From positions 1-8,906 of the forward strand of contig JACREW010000116.1 in NCBI GenBank assembly GCA_016212685.1: a stretch of DNA of 8,906 bases, written 5' to 3'. Below are positions 1-6,290 of this stretch, piece by piece; within the stretch, counting starts at the first letter, position 1; each line of letters opens with the position of its first letter. The notes below the pieces were generated by a model. It ran no database searches and had not been told where the DNA came from. It saw only the letters and a program-made list of their open reading frames with translations. Both the position numbers and the translations under genes were made by a program. The DNA comes from Nitrospirota bacterium. Lineage in GTDB: Bacteria; Nitrospirota; Thermodesulfovibrionia; Thermodesulfovibrionales; Dissulfurispiraceae.

Positions 1-536
1 AAACGCCGCAGGGGATCATCGCGGTTGTATCATATGAAAGTATCGGATTGAATGAAATTAGTTTTAGGGACATTCCGTTTCTCGTCGTCTGCGATGGTAT
101 TCAAGACCCCGGCAACTTAGGAACGATTATCAGGGCGTCCGACGCGGCAGGAGCGGATGCGGTGATAATCCTTCCCGGCACATGCGACGCCTTTATGCAG
201 AAAACAATACGGGCTACTGCCGGAAGTTTGTTTAACATTCCTATTATTCATGCAGAGCCTCAAATGCTTTTTGACTTTATCGATTCGAGAAATATCGAAA
301 TGTATGCGGCGGACGTGCATGCAAAGACTTCGATATACGAGGCTGACTTTAAAAAGCCTGCTGCCGTCGCATTCGGCAATGAGGCGCACGGCGTAAGCGG
401 GAAGATGCTTAAAAAGGCAAGGGGTTTGAAGATTCCCATTATCGGCAAGGCCGAGAGCCTGAATGTTGCAATGTCGGCGTCCATATGTTTATATGAGATT
501 GTGAGGCAGAGGTCGGATTCCCATTTTTCAGCGTAA
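1..536 (+). CDS. TrmH/SpoU-family RNA 2'-O-ribose methyltransferase (5' end missing)
   Basis: The reading frame is open from base 3, so the gene begins before the window. A TTG at 48 is internal, because the residues before it (TPQGIIAVV) already match the family. The visible part is the SPOUT methyltransferase domain, which transfers a methyl group from S-adenosylmethionine to a ribose 2'-hydroxyl in rRNA or tRNA through a knotted cofactor site. Motif 1 is the stretch around DGIQDPGNLGTIIRASDAAG, where the Asn and Arg are the conserved active-site residues. Motif 2 is GNEAHGVS, and motif 3 is IPIIGKAESLNVAMSASI followed by CLYEIVRQR. Only the N-terminal substrate-recognition domain seems to be missing. 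RlmB, TsnR and YsgA-like members cannot be separated from this half alone, so no symbol is given. The stop lies 49 nt before rplI, which may share the transcript. Confidence 0.93.
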   Translation, partial: TPQGIIAVVSYESIGLNEISFRDIPFLVVCDGIQDPGNLGTIIRASDAAGADAVIILPGTCDAFMQKTIRATAGSLFNIPIIHAEPQMLFDFIDSRNIEMYAADVHAKTSIYEADFKKPAAVAFGNEAHGVSGKMLKKARGLKIPIIGKAESLNVAMSASICLYEIVRQRSDSHFSA

Positions 537-585
537 TTGGTTATACTAACCCATACCAAAAATCGAGTCGAAAGGAGAATTTCAG

Positions 586-1029
586 ATGCAGGTTATTCTT
601 AAGGACAATGTGAAGGATGTCGGCCATATAGGGGATATGGTAAACGTCAAGGACGGGTTTGCGAGGAATTTTCTGATACCGAAGGGACTTGCGGTCGAGG
701 CCAATCCCAAGAATCTCAAGGCCCTCGATCATGAAAAGAGAAAGATACAGGAGCTTGTGAAAAAGGCGAAGTCGGCAGCCGAAGGTCTGGCCTCGAAGGT
801 TTCAGGGAGGTCTATAACCATAAAGGCAAAGTCCGGGGAAGAAGATAAGCTTTTCGGCTCTGTCACGGCCATGGACATTGCCGAGGCGTTGAAAAAAGAG
901 GGGCTCGACATAGACAAAAAGAAAATCGTGATCGATGAGCCGATAAAAAGGCTCGGCAGTTATACGGTCAGCGTAAAGATTCATCAGGAGGTTTCGGCTC
1001 AGGTGAATGTTCAGGTAGTTTCCGAATAG
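586..1029 (+). CDS. rplI: 50S ribosomal protein L9
   Basis: The product is 147 aa, the usual size for bL9, which binds 23S rRNA near the base of the L1 stalk and helps maintain reading frame. The N-terminal globular domain (about 1-52) carries the family signature GFARNFLIPKG at residues 24-34, after VKDVGHIGDMVNVKD-type sequence. Residues about 45-75 form the long connecting helix, rich in Lys and Glu. The C-terminal domain follows, including EEDKLFGSVT at 85-94 and IKRLGSYTVSVKIH around 120-133. The ATG is preceded by AAAGGAG at 571-577, 8 nt away. In many bacteria rplI is followed by dnaB, as here. The usual upstream partners rpsF, ssb and rpsR are absent and an RNA methyltransferase stands in their place. 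Confidence 0.97.
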   Translation: MQVILKDNVKDVGHIGDMVNVKDGFARNFLIPKGLAVEANPKNLKALDHEKRKIQELVKKAKSAAEGLASKVSGRSITIKAKSGEEDKLFGSVTAMDIAEALKKEGLDIDKKKIVIDEPIKRLGSYTVSVKIHQEVSAQVNVQVVSE

Positions 1030-1119
1030 GCAAGAGGCGATAGACGATGGGCAATAGGGAAGTTATGATTGTAGATAGATGTTGGAAGATATTTTCTATA
1101 GCCTATAAACTATAGCCTG
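1028..1119. repeat. Degenerate inverted repeat between rplI and dnaB (copy A)
   Basis: A left arm (1028-1058) is built from AGGCAAGAGGCGATAG and CGATGGGCAATAGG. A right arm (1096-1119) contains CTATAGCCTATA and CTATAGCC. The arms are loosely complementary (GGC.ATAG against CTAT.GCC) and could fold as a hairpin around an A/T-rich middle. The first 16 bases of the left arm recur exactly in reverse complement at 8585-8600, and CGATGGGCAATAGG recurs directly at 8550-8563, so this is one copy of a dispersed family. It begins at the rplI stop codon and ends 8 nt before the dnaB ribosome-binding site. Confidence 0.8.
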
Positions 1120-1127
1120 TTAGTTCT

Positions 1128-1132
1128 GGAGG
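1128..1132 (+). promoter_or_regulatory. Ribosome-binding site that fixes the dnaB start
   Basis: GGAGG lies 5 nt before the TTG at 1138. The later in-frame ATGs at 1168 and 1180 have purine-rich stretches only 1 to 3 nt away, too close to work well, so the TTG is preferred. Confidence 0.7.
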
Positions 1133-1137
1133 TAGTT

Positions 1138-2532
1138 TTGAGAGAGGTCAATTTAAGTTCAAGGGATATGCCGGGAAATATGATTGACAAGCTGCCCCCC
1201 CAGAACATAGAGGCGGAGCAGTCTGTCCTCGGCGCGATTATCCTCGATAACGAGGCACTTCCAAAAGCCCTCGAAGTGCTCGGCTCAGAGGATTTCTACA
1301 AGGATACCCACAGGCGTTTATACAATGCTATGATGGGTCTTTTCGAGAAGAACGAGCCTATAGATATTATCACCCTTACGGATTATCTCAGAAGAAGCGA
1401 TGAACTCGATTCCGTCGGCGGCATTCCTTACCTATCCAATCTTGCTAATGCCGTTCCGACGTCCGCGAATATCCGTTATCACGCCAAGATAGTAAGGGAA
1501 AAGGCGCTGCTGAGGGCATTAATAAAAACCGCTACCCAGATTACTACCGAAGTCTATGAGGACAGCCGCGACGCTGACGAAATGGTGGATTACGCGGAGA
1601 AGATGGTATTCGACATCGCGGACAAGAGGACAAAGACATCATTTGCGAGCCTGAAGGACGTTATTAAAGATACCTTTAAGATGATAGAACATCTGTATGA
1701 CAAAAAAGAGGCCATTACAGGCGTTCCTTCCGGATTTAAGGACATAGACGAGTTGACAGCCGGATTTCAACCCGGTGATCTGATAATCATCGGCGGCAGG
1801 CCCGGCATGGGAAAGACAGCCTTTGCCCTTAACATAGCCCAGCATGTGGCAATTGACCTCAAAGAGCCGGTGGCCATATTCAGCCTTGAGATGTCGAAAG
1901 AGCAGTTAGCGATGAGGATGCTCTGCTCGGAGAGCATGGTGAATGCCTCCCATGTGAGAAAGGGTTTTATAGGCAAGCAGGACTGGCCGAAACTCACCAA
2001 CGCGGCAGGAAGGCTCGCGGACGCTCTTATATTTATAGACGATTCGTCCGCCATTACAGTGCTTGAAGTCCGCGCAAAGGCGAGGAGACTGAAAATGGAG
2101 CACGGAGCGTTGAGTCTTGTCGTAGTCGACTATCTCCAGCTCATGAGAAGCAGGGGTAATTTCGAGCGCAGGGAGCAGGAGATATCGGAAATATCGAGGT
2201 CGCTGAAGGCTCTTGCGAAGGAGCTGAAGGTGCCTGTTGTCGCTCTCAGCCAGTTGAACAGGGCAGTAGAGCAGCGTGGAGAGAAGAAGCCTACGCTTGC
2301 GGATCTCAGGGAATCCGGGGCAATCGAGCAGGACGCGGATGTGATAATGTTTATTTACCGTGATGAGATATACAATAAAAACAACCCTTCCAATAAAGGC
2401 AAGGCAGAGGTGAATGTCGCAAAGCAGAGGAACGGGCCTACCGGCACGGTAAACCTCACCTATTTAGCGGACAGCACGAGATTCGTCGATTTCGCGAACG
2501 TCTCGTACGAATCCGAAGAGGACGTCTATTAA
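1138..2532 (+). CDS. dnaB: Replicative DNA helicase DnaB
   Basis: This is a 464-aa hexameric helicase that unwinds DNA 5' to 3' at the replication fork and recruits primase. Residues about 16-120 are the N-terminal domain, beginning LPPQNIEAEQSVLGAIIL. A linker helix follows, then the RecA-like ATPase. Walker A is GGRPGMGKT at 219-227, with the ATP-binding Lys226. The catalytic Glu251 is in SLEMS, and Walker B ends at Asp331 in VVVDYLQLM. SQLNRAVEQR at 371-380, DLRESGAIEQDAD at 389-401 and KQRNGPTG at 429-436 are the usual later motifs. No intein interrupts it. The start is taken as TTG because of the well-placed GGAGG. ATG at 1168 or 1180 would remove only 10 or 14 non-conserved residues. 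Its stop overlaps the next start by one base. Confidence 0.97.
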   Translation: MREVNLSSRDMPGNMIDKLPPQNIEAEQSVLGAIILDNEALPKALEVLGSEDFYKDTHRRLYNAMMGLFEKNEPIDIITLTDYLRRSDELDSVGGIPYLSNLANAVPTSANIRYHAKIVREKALLRALIKTATQITTEVYEDSRDADEMVDYAEKMVFDIADKRTKTSFASLKDVIKDTFKMIEHLYDKKEAITGVPSGFKDIDELTAGFQPGDLIIIGGRPGMGKTAFALNIAQHVAIDLKEPVAIFSLEMSKEQLAMRMLCSESMVNASHVRKGFIGKQDWPKLTNAAGRLADALIFIDDSSAITVLEVRAKARRLKMEHGALSLVVVDYLQLMRSRGNFERREQEISEISRSLKALAKELKVPVVALSQLNRAVEQRGEKKPTLADLRESGAIEQDADVIMFIYRDEIYNKNNPSNKGKAEVNVAKQRNGPTGTVNLTYLADSTRFVDFANVSYESEEDVY

Positions 2533-3353
2533 TGTCGAAGACCACGCCGTGGAAGAGGTCGCCCGCAGTAGCAGGACAGTTTTACTACGGCACTGCGTCG
2601 AAATTGAGAAGCCAGGTCGGGCAGTATATCCTTGCGGAAGCGGTAAAAGAAAAGGTCATAGGCGTTATCTCTCCCCATGCAGGCTTGATGTATTCAGGTC
2701 ATGTCGCGGGCGCGGTGTATTCCTCCATTGAATTTCCGAAGACATTCGTGCTTATCGGGCCGAATCACACCGGACTCGGCTCAAACGTATCGATTATGAC
2801 TTCCGGCCAGTGGGAAATTCCCACCGGAACTTTCGATATAGACGAAGAACTTGCCGGAAAAATAGCAAAGGCGTCGCCTCATATATCGGAGGATGCGAAG
2901 GCGCACCTGTTCGAACATTCCCTTGAAGTGCAGTTGCCTTTTATAGCCTATTTTTCGGAGGACGTTAAGATTGTCCCGATAAGCGTCATGAGCGCTTCGG
3001 TTCAGGAGTGCAGGGAAATAGGAGAGGGCATTGCCGGCGCCGTAAAAGAGGCCGGTTATGACGTGGTCATCGCAGCAAGCTCGGACATGAGCCATTATGT
3101 GCCCGATGATATAGCCCGTAAATTCGACAATCTTGCGATTGCCGAAATCCTCGGCCTTAATCCCGAAGGATTGTATAAGACCGTAAAAAAGGAAGATATT
3201 TCGATGTGCGGTTTCATGCCGGCAACCATAATGCTTTATGCGGCAAAGGCATTGGGCGCGAAGGAGGCAAGGCTCGTGAAATACGCAACTTCCGGAGATG
3301 TGAGCGGCGATTACGAACATGTGGTAGGATACGCGGGAGTTATTGTGAGATGA
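2532..3353 (+). CDS. amrB: AmmeMemoRadiSam system protein B (MEMO1 family)
   Basis: The 273-aa product matches the MEMO/AmmeMemoRadiSam B family over its whole length. Landmarks are the opening RSPAVAGQFY, ISPHAGLMYSGHVAG (46-60), LIGPNHTG (74-81), FEHSLEVQLPF (127-137), SSDMSHYV (183-190), MCGFMP (225-230) and TSGDVSGDYEHVVGYAGV (253-270). The fold is related to extradiol dioxygenases. His49, His79, His188 and Cys226 fall where human MEMO1 keeps a metal-site-like cluster (H49, H81, H192, C244). In prokaryotes the protein is named for co-occurrence with an AMMECR1-like protein and a radical SAM enzyme, and its reaction is not settled. Neither partner is in this window. The ATG overlaps the dnaB stop by one base and the TGA overlaps the mobA ATG, so it is translationally coupled on both sides. 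Confidence 0.93.
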   Translation: MSKTTPWKRSPAVAGQFYYGTASKLRSQVGQYILAEAVKEKVIGVISPHAGLMYSGHVAGAVYSSIEFPKTFVLIGPNHTGLGSNVSIMTSGQWEIPTGTFDIDEELAGKIAKASPHISEDAKAHLFEHSLEVQLPFIAYFSEDVKIVPISVMSASVQECREIGEGIAGAVKEAGYDVVIAASSDMSHYVPDDIARKFDNLAIAEILGLNPEGLYKTVKKEDISMCGFMPATIMLYAAKALGAKEARLVKYATSGDVSGDYEHVVGYAGVIVR

Positions 3354-3940
3354 CCGGCGTTATTCTGGCAGGCGGCGAAAACAGGAGGTTCCCCACCCTC
3401 AAAGGTTTCATAAAGATAGGCGATTCTACGATAATAGAAAAAAACCTCTTAATCATGAAAGGCATGTTCGATGAGGTCTTTATCAGCACAAATATGCCTG
3501 AAAAATATTTTTACCTCGGCGTGCCGCTCGTAGGCGACGCGCTTCCTTCCCAAGGCCCGATGTCCGGTATTTATTCGGCATTGATCAACGCGAAGGGAGA
3601 CTGCGTTTTTGTAGTCGCCTGCGATATGCCGTTTATAAAGAAAGAGGTAATTTCACTTATTTGCGATAGACATGCTGATTTGCGTTCTCAGGCGATAGAT
3701 GCCGTGATACCGATTTATAATAATGAACCGCAGCCCCTGTTTGGTGTATACTGTAAGACAGCACTGCCATATCTTGAAGAAGGCATTGCGAATAAAAAGA
3801 CATCATTGAAGCGGTTTCTGGATAAGATTAAGACGGATTTTATCGGCGGGTCGGATATAAGGAAAATAGACCCTGAAGGCAGATCATTTGTTAATATAAA
3901 TACGCCTGAGGATTACGAAAAATTAATAGCTATAAGCTAA
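3350..3940 (+). CDS. mobA: Molybdenum cofactor guanylyltransferase (MobA-like)
   Basis: The product is 196 aa, the usual MobA size. MobA transfers GMP from GTP to molybdopterin to give the guanine dinucleotide cofactor used by DMSO-reductase-family enzymes. Family features are the N-terminal VILAGGENRR loop (4-13) with Lys18, GPMSGIYSAL (69-78), the metal-binding Asp in CDMPF (91-95), the QPLFGVY segment (128-134) and NINTPEDY (182-189) near the C terminus. The nucleotide loop is unusual: RFPTLK replaces the common RMGxDK. Related NTP transferases share this fold, so the exact substrate is slightly uncertain. The start at 3350 forms an ATGA overlap with the preceding gene. The frame is open further upstream, but that part is antifamily sequence inside the MEMO gene. 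The neighbour tatA exports folded molybdoenzymes, which fits. Confidence 0.87.
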   Translation: MTGVILAGGENRRFPTLKGFIKIGDSTIIEKNLLIMKGMFDEVFISTNMPEKYFYLGVPLVGDALPSQGPMSGIYSALINAKGDCVFVVACDMPFIKKEVISLICDRHADLRSQAIDAVIPIYNNEPQPLFGVYCKTALPYLEEGIANKKTSLKRFLDKIKTDFIGGSDIRKIDPEGRSFVNINTPEDYEKLIAIS

Positions 3941-3942
3941 AG

Positions 3943-3948
3943 AGGAGG
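3943..3948 (+). promoter_or_regulatory. Strong ribosome-binding site for tatA
   Basis: AGGAGG stands 6 nt before the tatA ATG, directly after the mobA stop. It is the strongest such site in the dnaB-alr block, in keeping with TatA being needed in many copies per export complex. Confidence 0.75.
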
Positions 3949-3954
3949 TAATTT

Positions 3955-4167
3955 ATGTTCGGTCTTGGAATGCAGGAGTTAATAATAATACTGGTGATCA
4001 TTTTGATCCTGTTCGGGGCTAAAAGATTGCCGGAACTTGCCGGAGGCATAGGCAAGGCGATCAAGAGTTTCAAAAAGGGAATGTCTGAGCCGGAGGAGAT
4101 AGATGTAACGCCCAAAAAGAGCGCGGCAGAAGGCAAGGAAGAGGCAAAAGAAGAAAAAAAGGCTTAA
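3955..4167 (+). CDS. tatA: Twin-arginine translocase subunit TatA/TatE
   Basis: A 70-aa membrane protein with the classic TatA plan. There is a very short periplasmic N terminus (MFGLGMQE) and one hydrophobic helix at about 9-20. The FGAKRLPELA hinge lies at 20-29, then an amphipathic helix (about 24-41, GGIGKAIKSFKKGM) and a Lys/Glu-rich cytoplasmic tail ending EEAKEEKKA. TatA oligomers help folded proteins, often cofactor-containing redox enzymes, cross the inner membrane. The conserved FG and the P in LPEL are present. TatB is longer and lacks this exact hinge, so TatA is the better call. No tatC is visible here, so the receptor must be encoded elsewhere. It sits 14 nt after mobA and 6 nt before alr. 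Confidence 0.94.
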   Translation: MFGLGMQELIIILVIILILFGAKRLPELAGGIGKAIKSFKKGMSEPEEIDVTPKKSAAEGKEEAKEEKKA

Positions 4168-4173
4168 TATCAA

Positions 4174-5265
4174 GTGAACAGGGGCTTTACCGCTGAAATA
4201 TATTTAAACGCCATCTCGCATAATCTCAAGGTTATAAAGGATATTTCCCGTAATCTGCCCGTAATAGCCGTTGTAAAGGCCGATGCCTACGGGCATGGTG
4301 CCGTAAAGATTTCCGGAAGACTGATTAATGACGGCGTGGAATATCTTGCGGTAGCTTTTACAGAAGAAGCGAAGGAATTAAGGGATGCGGGCATAAACAT
4401 ACCTATACTCGTTCTTTTTGACCCCGACGCAGAAGATATTTTCAAATACAGTCTTGTCCCTGTAATAAGCGATAAAAAAACAGCAGTTGTATTATCTAAA
4501 GAGGCTGAAAGACGCAACACTGCCTTGAACGTTCATATTAAGATAGATACCGGCATGGGAAGGCTCGGTCTTACAGGAGATCCGGTCAAAGAGATACTCG
4601 AAATAGCAGGCATGAAGGGCATAAACATTGAAGGCGTGATGAGCCATTTTTCAGAGGCGGATATCAAGGATGAATCTTTCGCCCGCATGCAGATCGCTTC
4701 GTTCAATTCGGTTAGGAAAGAACTTTTACAAAAGGGTTTGAATATAAGGCTCTTCCATATAGCCAACAGCGCCGCTGTTGAAGCCCTGCCCGAATCGCAT
4801 TTCGACGCCATCAGGCCGGGGATAATGCTGTACGGGTATTCGCCGGTCCTAACTTCAAACTCTCAACTCATTCCAGTTATGACGGTTAAAGCAAAAATAT
4901 CGGCTTTAAGAAGACTTCCTGCAGGCGCTCCTATAAGCTACGGGAGGACATTCGTTACAAAAAGAGAAAGCCTTATAGGGGTAATGGCGGCGGGTTATGC
5001 GGATGGCCTGAGCAGGCGGTTCTCAAATAATGCGGAGGTCATTGTAAGGGGCAGAAGGGTTTCGGTTGTGGGACGTGTATGCATGGATTTGACAATGATA
5101 GATTTAACGGACATCGAACATGTCGAAGAAGGGGATGAAGCGGTGATTATCGGAAGACAGGGAAACGAATCAATAGACGCCGCCGAGCTCGCACGCAGAG
5201 CAGACACCATACCTTATGAAATACTCACATCTATTGGATATAGGGCGAAAAAGGTGTATTATTAA
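4174..5265 (+). CDS. alr: Alanine racemase
   Basis: This 363-aa pyridoxal-phosphate enzyme interconverts L- and D-alanine and so supplies D-Ala for peptidoglycan. The N-terminal barrel has AVVKADAYGHG at 32-42, with Lys35 as the PLP Schiff-base lysine. HIKIDTGMGRLG (121-132) follows, then MSHFSEAD (156-163) and RPGIMLYG (214-221), whose Arg contacts the PLP ring nitrogen. The C-terminal beta domain has ISYGRTF (254-260), whose Tyr256 is the expected second catalytic base. It also has GVMAAGYADGLSRR and GRVCMDLTMID (300-310). All key residues are present and the length is normal. The start is GTG with only a weak, distant AGG in front, so it may rely on coupling to tatA, whose stop is 6 nt upstream. 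It is the last gene of the dnaB-alr block and is followed by a strong hairpin. Confidence 0.96.
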   Translation: MNRGFTAEIYLNAISHNLKVIKDISRNLPVIAVVKADAYGHGAVKISGRLINDGVEYLAVAFTEEAKELRDAGINIPILVLFDPDAEDIFKYSLVPVISDKKTAVVLSKEAERRNTALNVHIKIDTGMGRLGLTGDPVKEILEIAGMKGINIEGVMSHFSEADIKDESFARMQIASFNSVRKELLQKGLNIRLFHIANSAAVEALPESHFDAIRPGIMLYGYSPVLTSNSQLIPVMTVKAKISALRRLPAGAPISYGRTFVTKRESLIGVMAAGYADGLSRRFSNNAEVIVRGRRVSVVGRVCMDLTMIDLTDIEHVEEGDEAVIIGRQGNESIDAAELARRADTIPYEILTSIGYRAKKVYY

Positions 5266-5282
5266 GTTGTATTGAACGATTT

Positions 5283-5481
5283 TATACGAGCAGGCACGGC
5301 GCAAAGTCTTTAAAAAGTGTTGTTTCAAGCGCATATGAGAGATTACAAAAGCATTATCCAAAGAGTTACCAATTTTGTAGATGACGGATAACGCCCCCTC
5401 TGTCCCCCTCTTAAAATTAAGAGGGGGAAGGGGGAGTTTTTGCAAGTGCGGTTTAGCCTTTTCGCCGCACCTGCTCGTATA
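5283..5481. mobile_element. MITE-like element with ~27-bp imperfect terminal inverted repeats
   Basis: The left end (5283-5309) starts TATACGAGCAGGCACGGCG. The right end (5455-5481), read in reverse complement, starts TATACGAGCAGGTGCGGCG. The two agree at 23 of 27 positions by my count. The 199-bp unit has no plausible gene inside and carries a near-perfect G/C-rich palindrome. The outermost TA at each end could be a duplicated TA target, as in IS630/mariner-type elements, but this is inference. The right arm also pairs locally, 5442-5451 with 5465-5474, at 9 of 10 positions. The element fills most of the 254-bp alr-mlaE gap. Confidence 0.6.
5394..5441 (+). terminator. G/C-rich hairpin with T-run after alr
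   Basis: CCCCCTCTTAA (5404-5414) pairs perfectly with TTAAGAGGGGG (5417-5427). An outer CCCCC (5394-5398) can pair with GGGGG (5430-5434). TTTTT at 5437-5441 follows almost at once, the form of a Rho-independent terminator for the alr transcript. It lies 130 nt beyond the alr stop and inside the MITE-like element, so it may have arrived with it. The stem is nearly symmetric, so reverse-strand action is possible, though the A-run on that side is weaker. Confidence 0.6.
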
Positions 5482-5519
5482 TTTTAGAATAAGAAATGCT
5501 CAGTTTAGGTTGATTTAGC

Positions 5520-6290
5520 ATGAAATTTATAGAGTTAATAGGCAGGTATATTATCCGTTTTACAGGCGAACTGGGCAATGTTTTGATATTGCTCTGGTAT
5601 ACGGTGAAGCAGACTCTTGTTCCCCCTTATGAAATAAAGAGCGTCTTGAAGCAGATAATCGAGATAGGCATAAAATCCCTTCCGGTAGTTCTTATCACAG
5701 CCGTTTTTACAGGCATGGTCATGGCCCTTCAGACGTATACGGGATTTAAGAGATTTAACGCCGAATCGATGGTGGGGTTTGCCGTAGCCTTATCGATAAC
5801 GAGGGAACTCGGACCCGTTCTTACAGGAATTATAGTTGCCGGCAGGGCAGGAGCAGCAATGGCCGCGGAACTTGGTACAATGAGGGTTACGGAACAGATA
5901 GACGCGCTCGAGACTCTTGCGACCAGTCCCGTGAAATACCTGATAGTGCCGAGATTCATAGCCGGTCTGGCGGCCCTTCCGGCGCTTGCGGTTGTTACGG
6001 ATATTGTAGGCATCATGGGAGGCTATACGGTTACCGTCGGTTTTTTCGGGGCAAGCTCCGCGACTTATTGGAAAAAGACATGGGATTTCATAGAACTTGA
6101 AGATATATATTTCGGACTTGTCAAGGCCGGCTTTTTCGGAGCATGCATAGCTCTGATAAGCTGTTATAAGGGGTTTTATTCCGAAGGAGGAGCCGAAGGG
6201 GTAGGCAAGGCTACAACAGGCGCGGTGGTTATCTCGTCGATGACCATACTCATATCGGATTATTTTCTTTCGGCGTGGATGTTCAGATGA
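5520..6290 (+). CDS. mlaE: MlaE-family ABC transporter permease
   Basis: The 256-aa protein is the membrane subunit of an MCE (Mla) phospholipid transporter. After an N-terminal amphipathic region, hydrophobic segments lie at about 53-70, 84-110, 145-175, 199-215 and 233-250. The family hallmark runs through ALSITRELGPVLTGIIVAGR (90-109) into AAMAAELGTMRVTEQIDAL (112-130). The ELGTM..EQIDAL part is the coupling region that meets the ATPase. The C-terminal half, with LVKAGFFGACIALISCYKGF, also matches. The ATG has only a weak AGG 10 nt upstream. No convincing promoter is visible in the 38 nt between the MITE-like element and the start, so expression may depend on the element or on read-through. 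The stop overlaps the mlaF start as ATGA. Confidence 0.95.
   Translation: MKFIELIGRYIIRFTGELGNVLILLWYTVKQTLVPPYEIKSVLKQIIEIGIKSLPVVLITAVFTGMVMALQTYTGFKRFNAESMVGFAVALSITRELGPVLTGIIVAGRAGAAMAAELGTMRVTEQIDALETLATSPVKYLIVPRFIAGLAALPALAVVTDIVGIMGGYTVTVGFFGASSATYWKKTWDFIELEDIYFGLVKAGFFGACIALISCYKGFYSEGGAEGVGKATTGAVVISSMTILISDYFLSAWMFR

Noticed and set aside
539..551. GGTTA-TAC-TAACC inverted repeat before rplI, containing a TATACT -10-like hexamer
   Set aside because: The stem is five A/T-rich pairs with no T-run, so it is not a terminator. No -35 box sits at a proper distance, so a promoter cannot be supported.
1138..2532. A possible intein in dnaB, a known insertion site for them
   Set aside because: The Walker A loop and later motifs are continuous and the protein has the normal length of 464 residues.
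2781..3320. A 179-codon open frame on the minus strand opposite the MEMO gene
   Set aside because: Its composition (many His, Arg, Cys, Tyr) and lack of any recognisable motif fit an antisense shadow of a well-conserved gene.
3206..3349. An upstream start for mobA, in a frame open from 3206
   Set aside because: The added residues overlap the conserved end of the MEMO gene and look like frame-shifted sequence. The ATGA overlap start at 3350 begins exactly at the family N terminus.
5170..5445. A 91-codon minus-strand frame crossing the end of alr and the MITE-like element
   Set aside because: It begins in the terminator palindrome, ends inside alr, and shows no domain or ribosome-binding site.
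5455..5490. TATATT or TAGAAT as the -10 box of an mlaE promoter
   Set aside because: Neither has a recognisable -35 element about 17 nt upstream. An mlaE promoter is likely in this area but cannot be placed.
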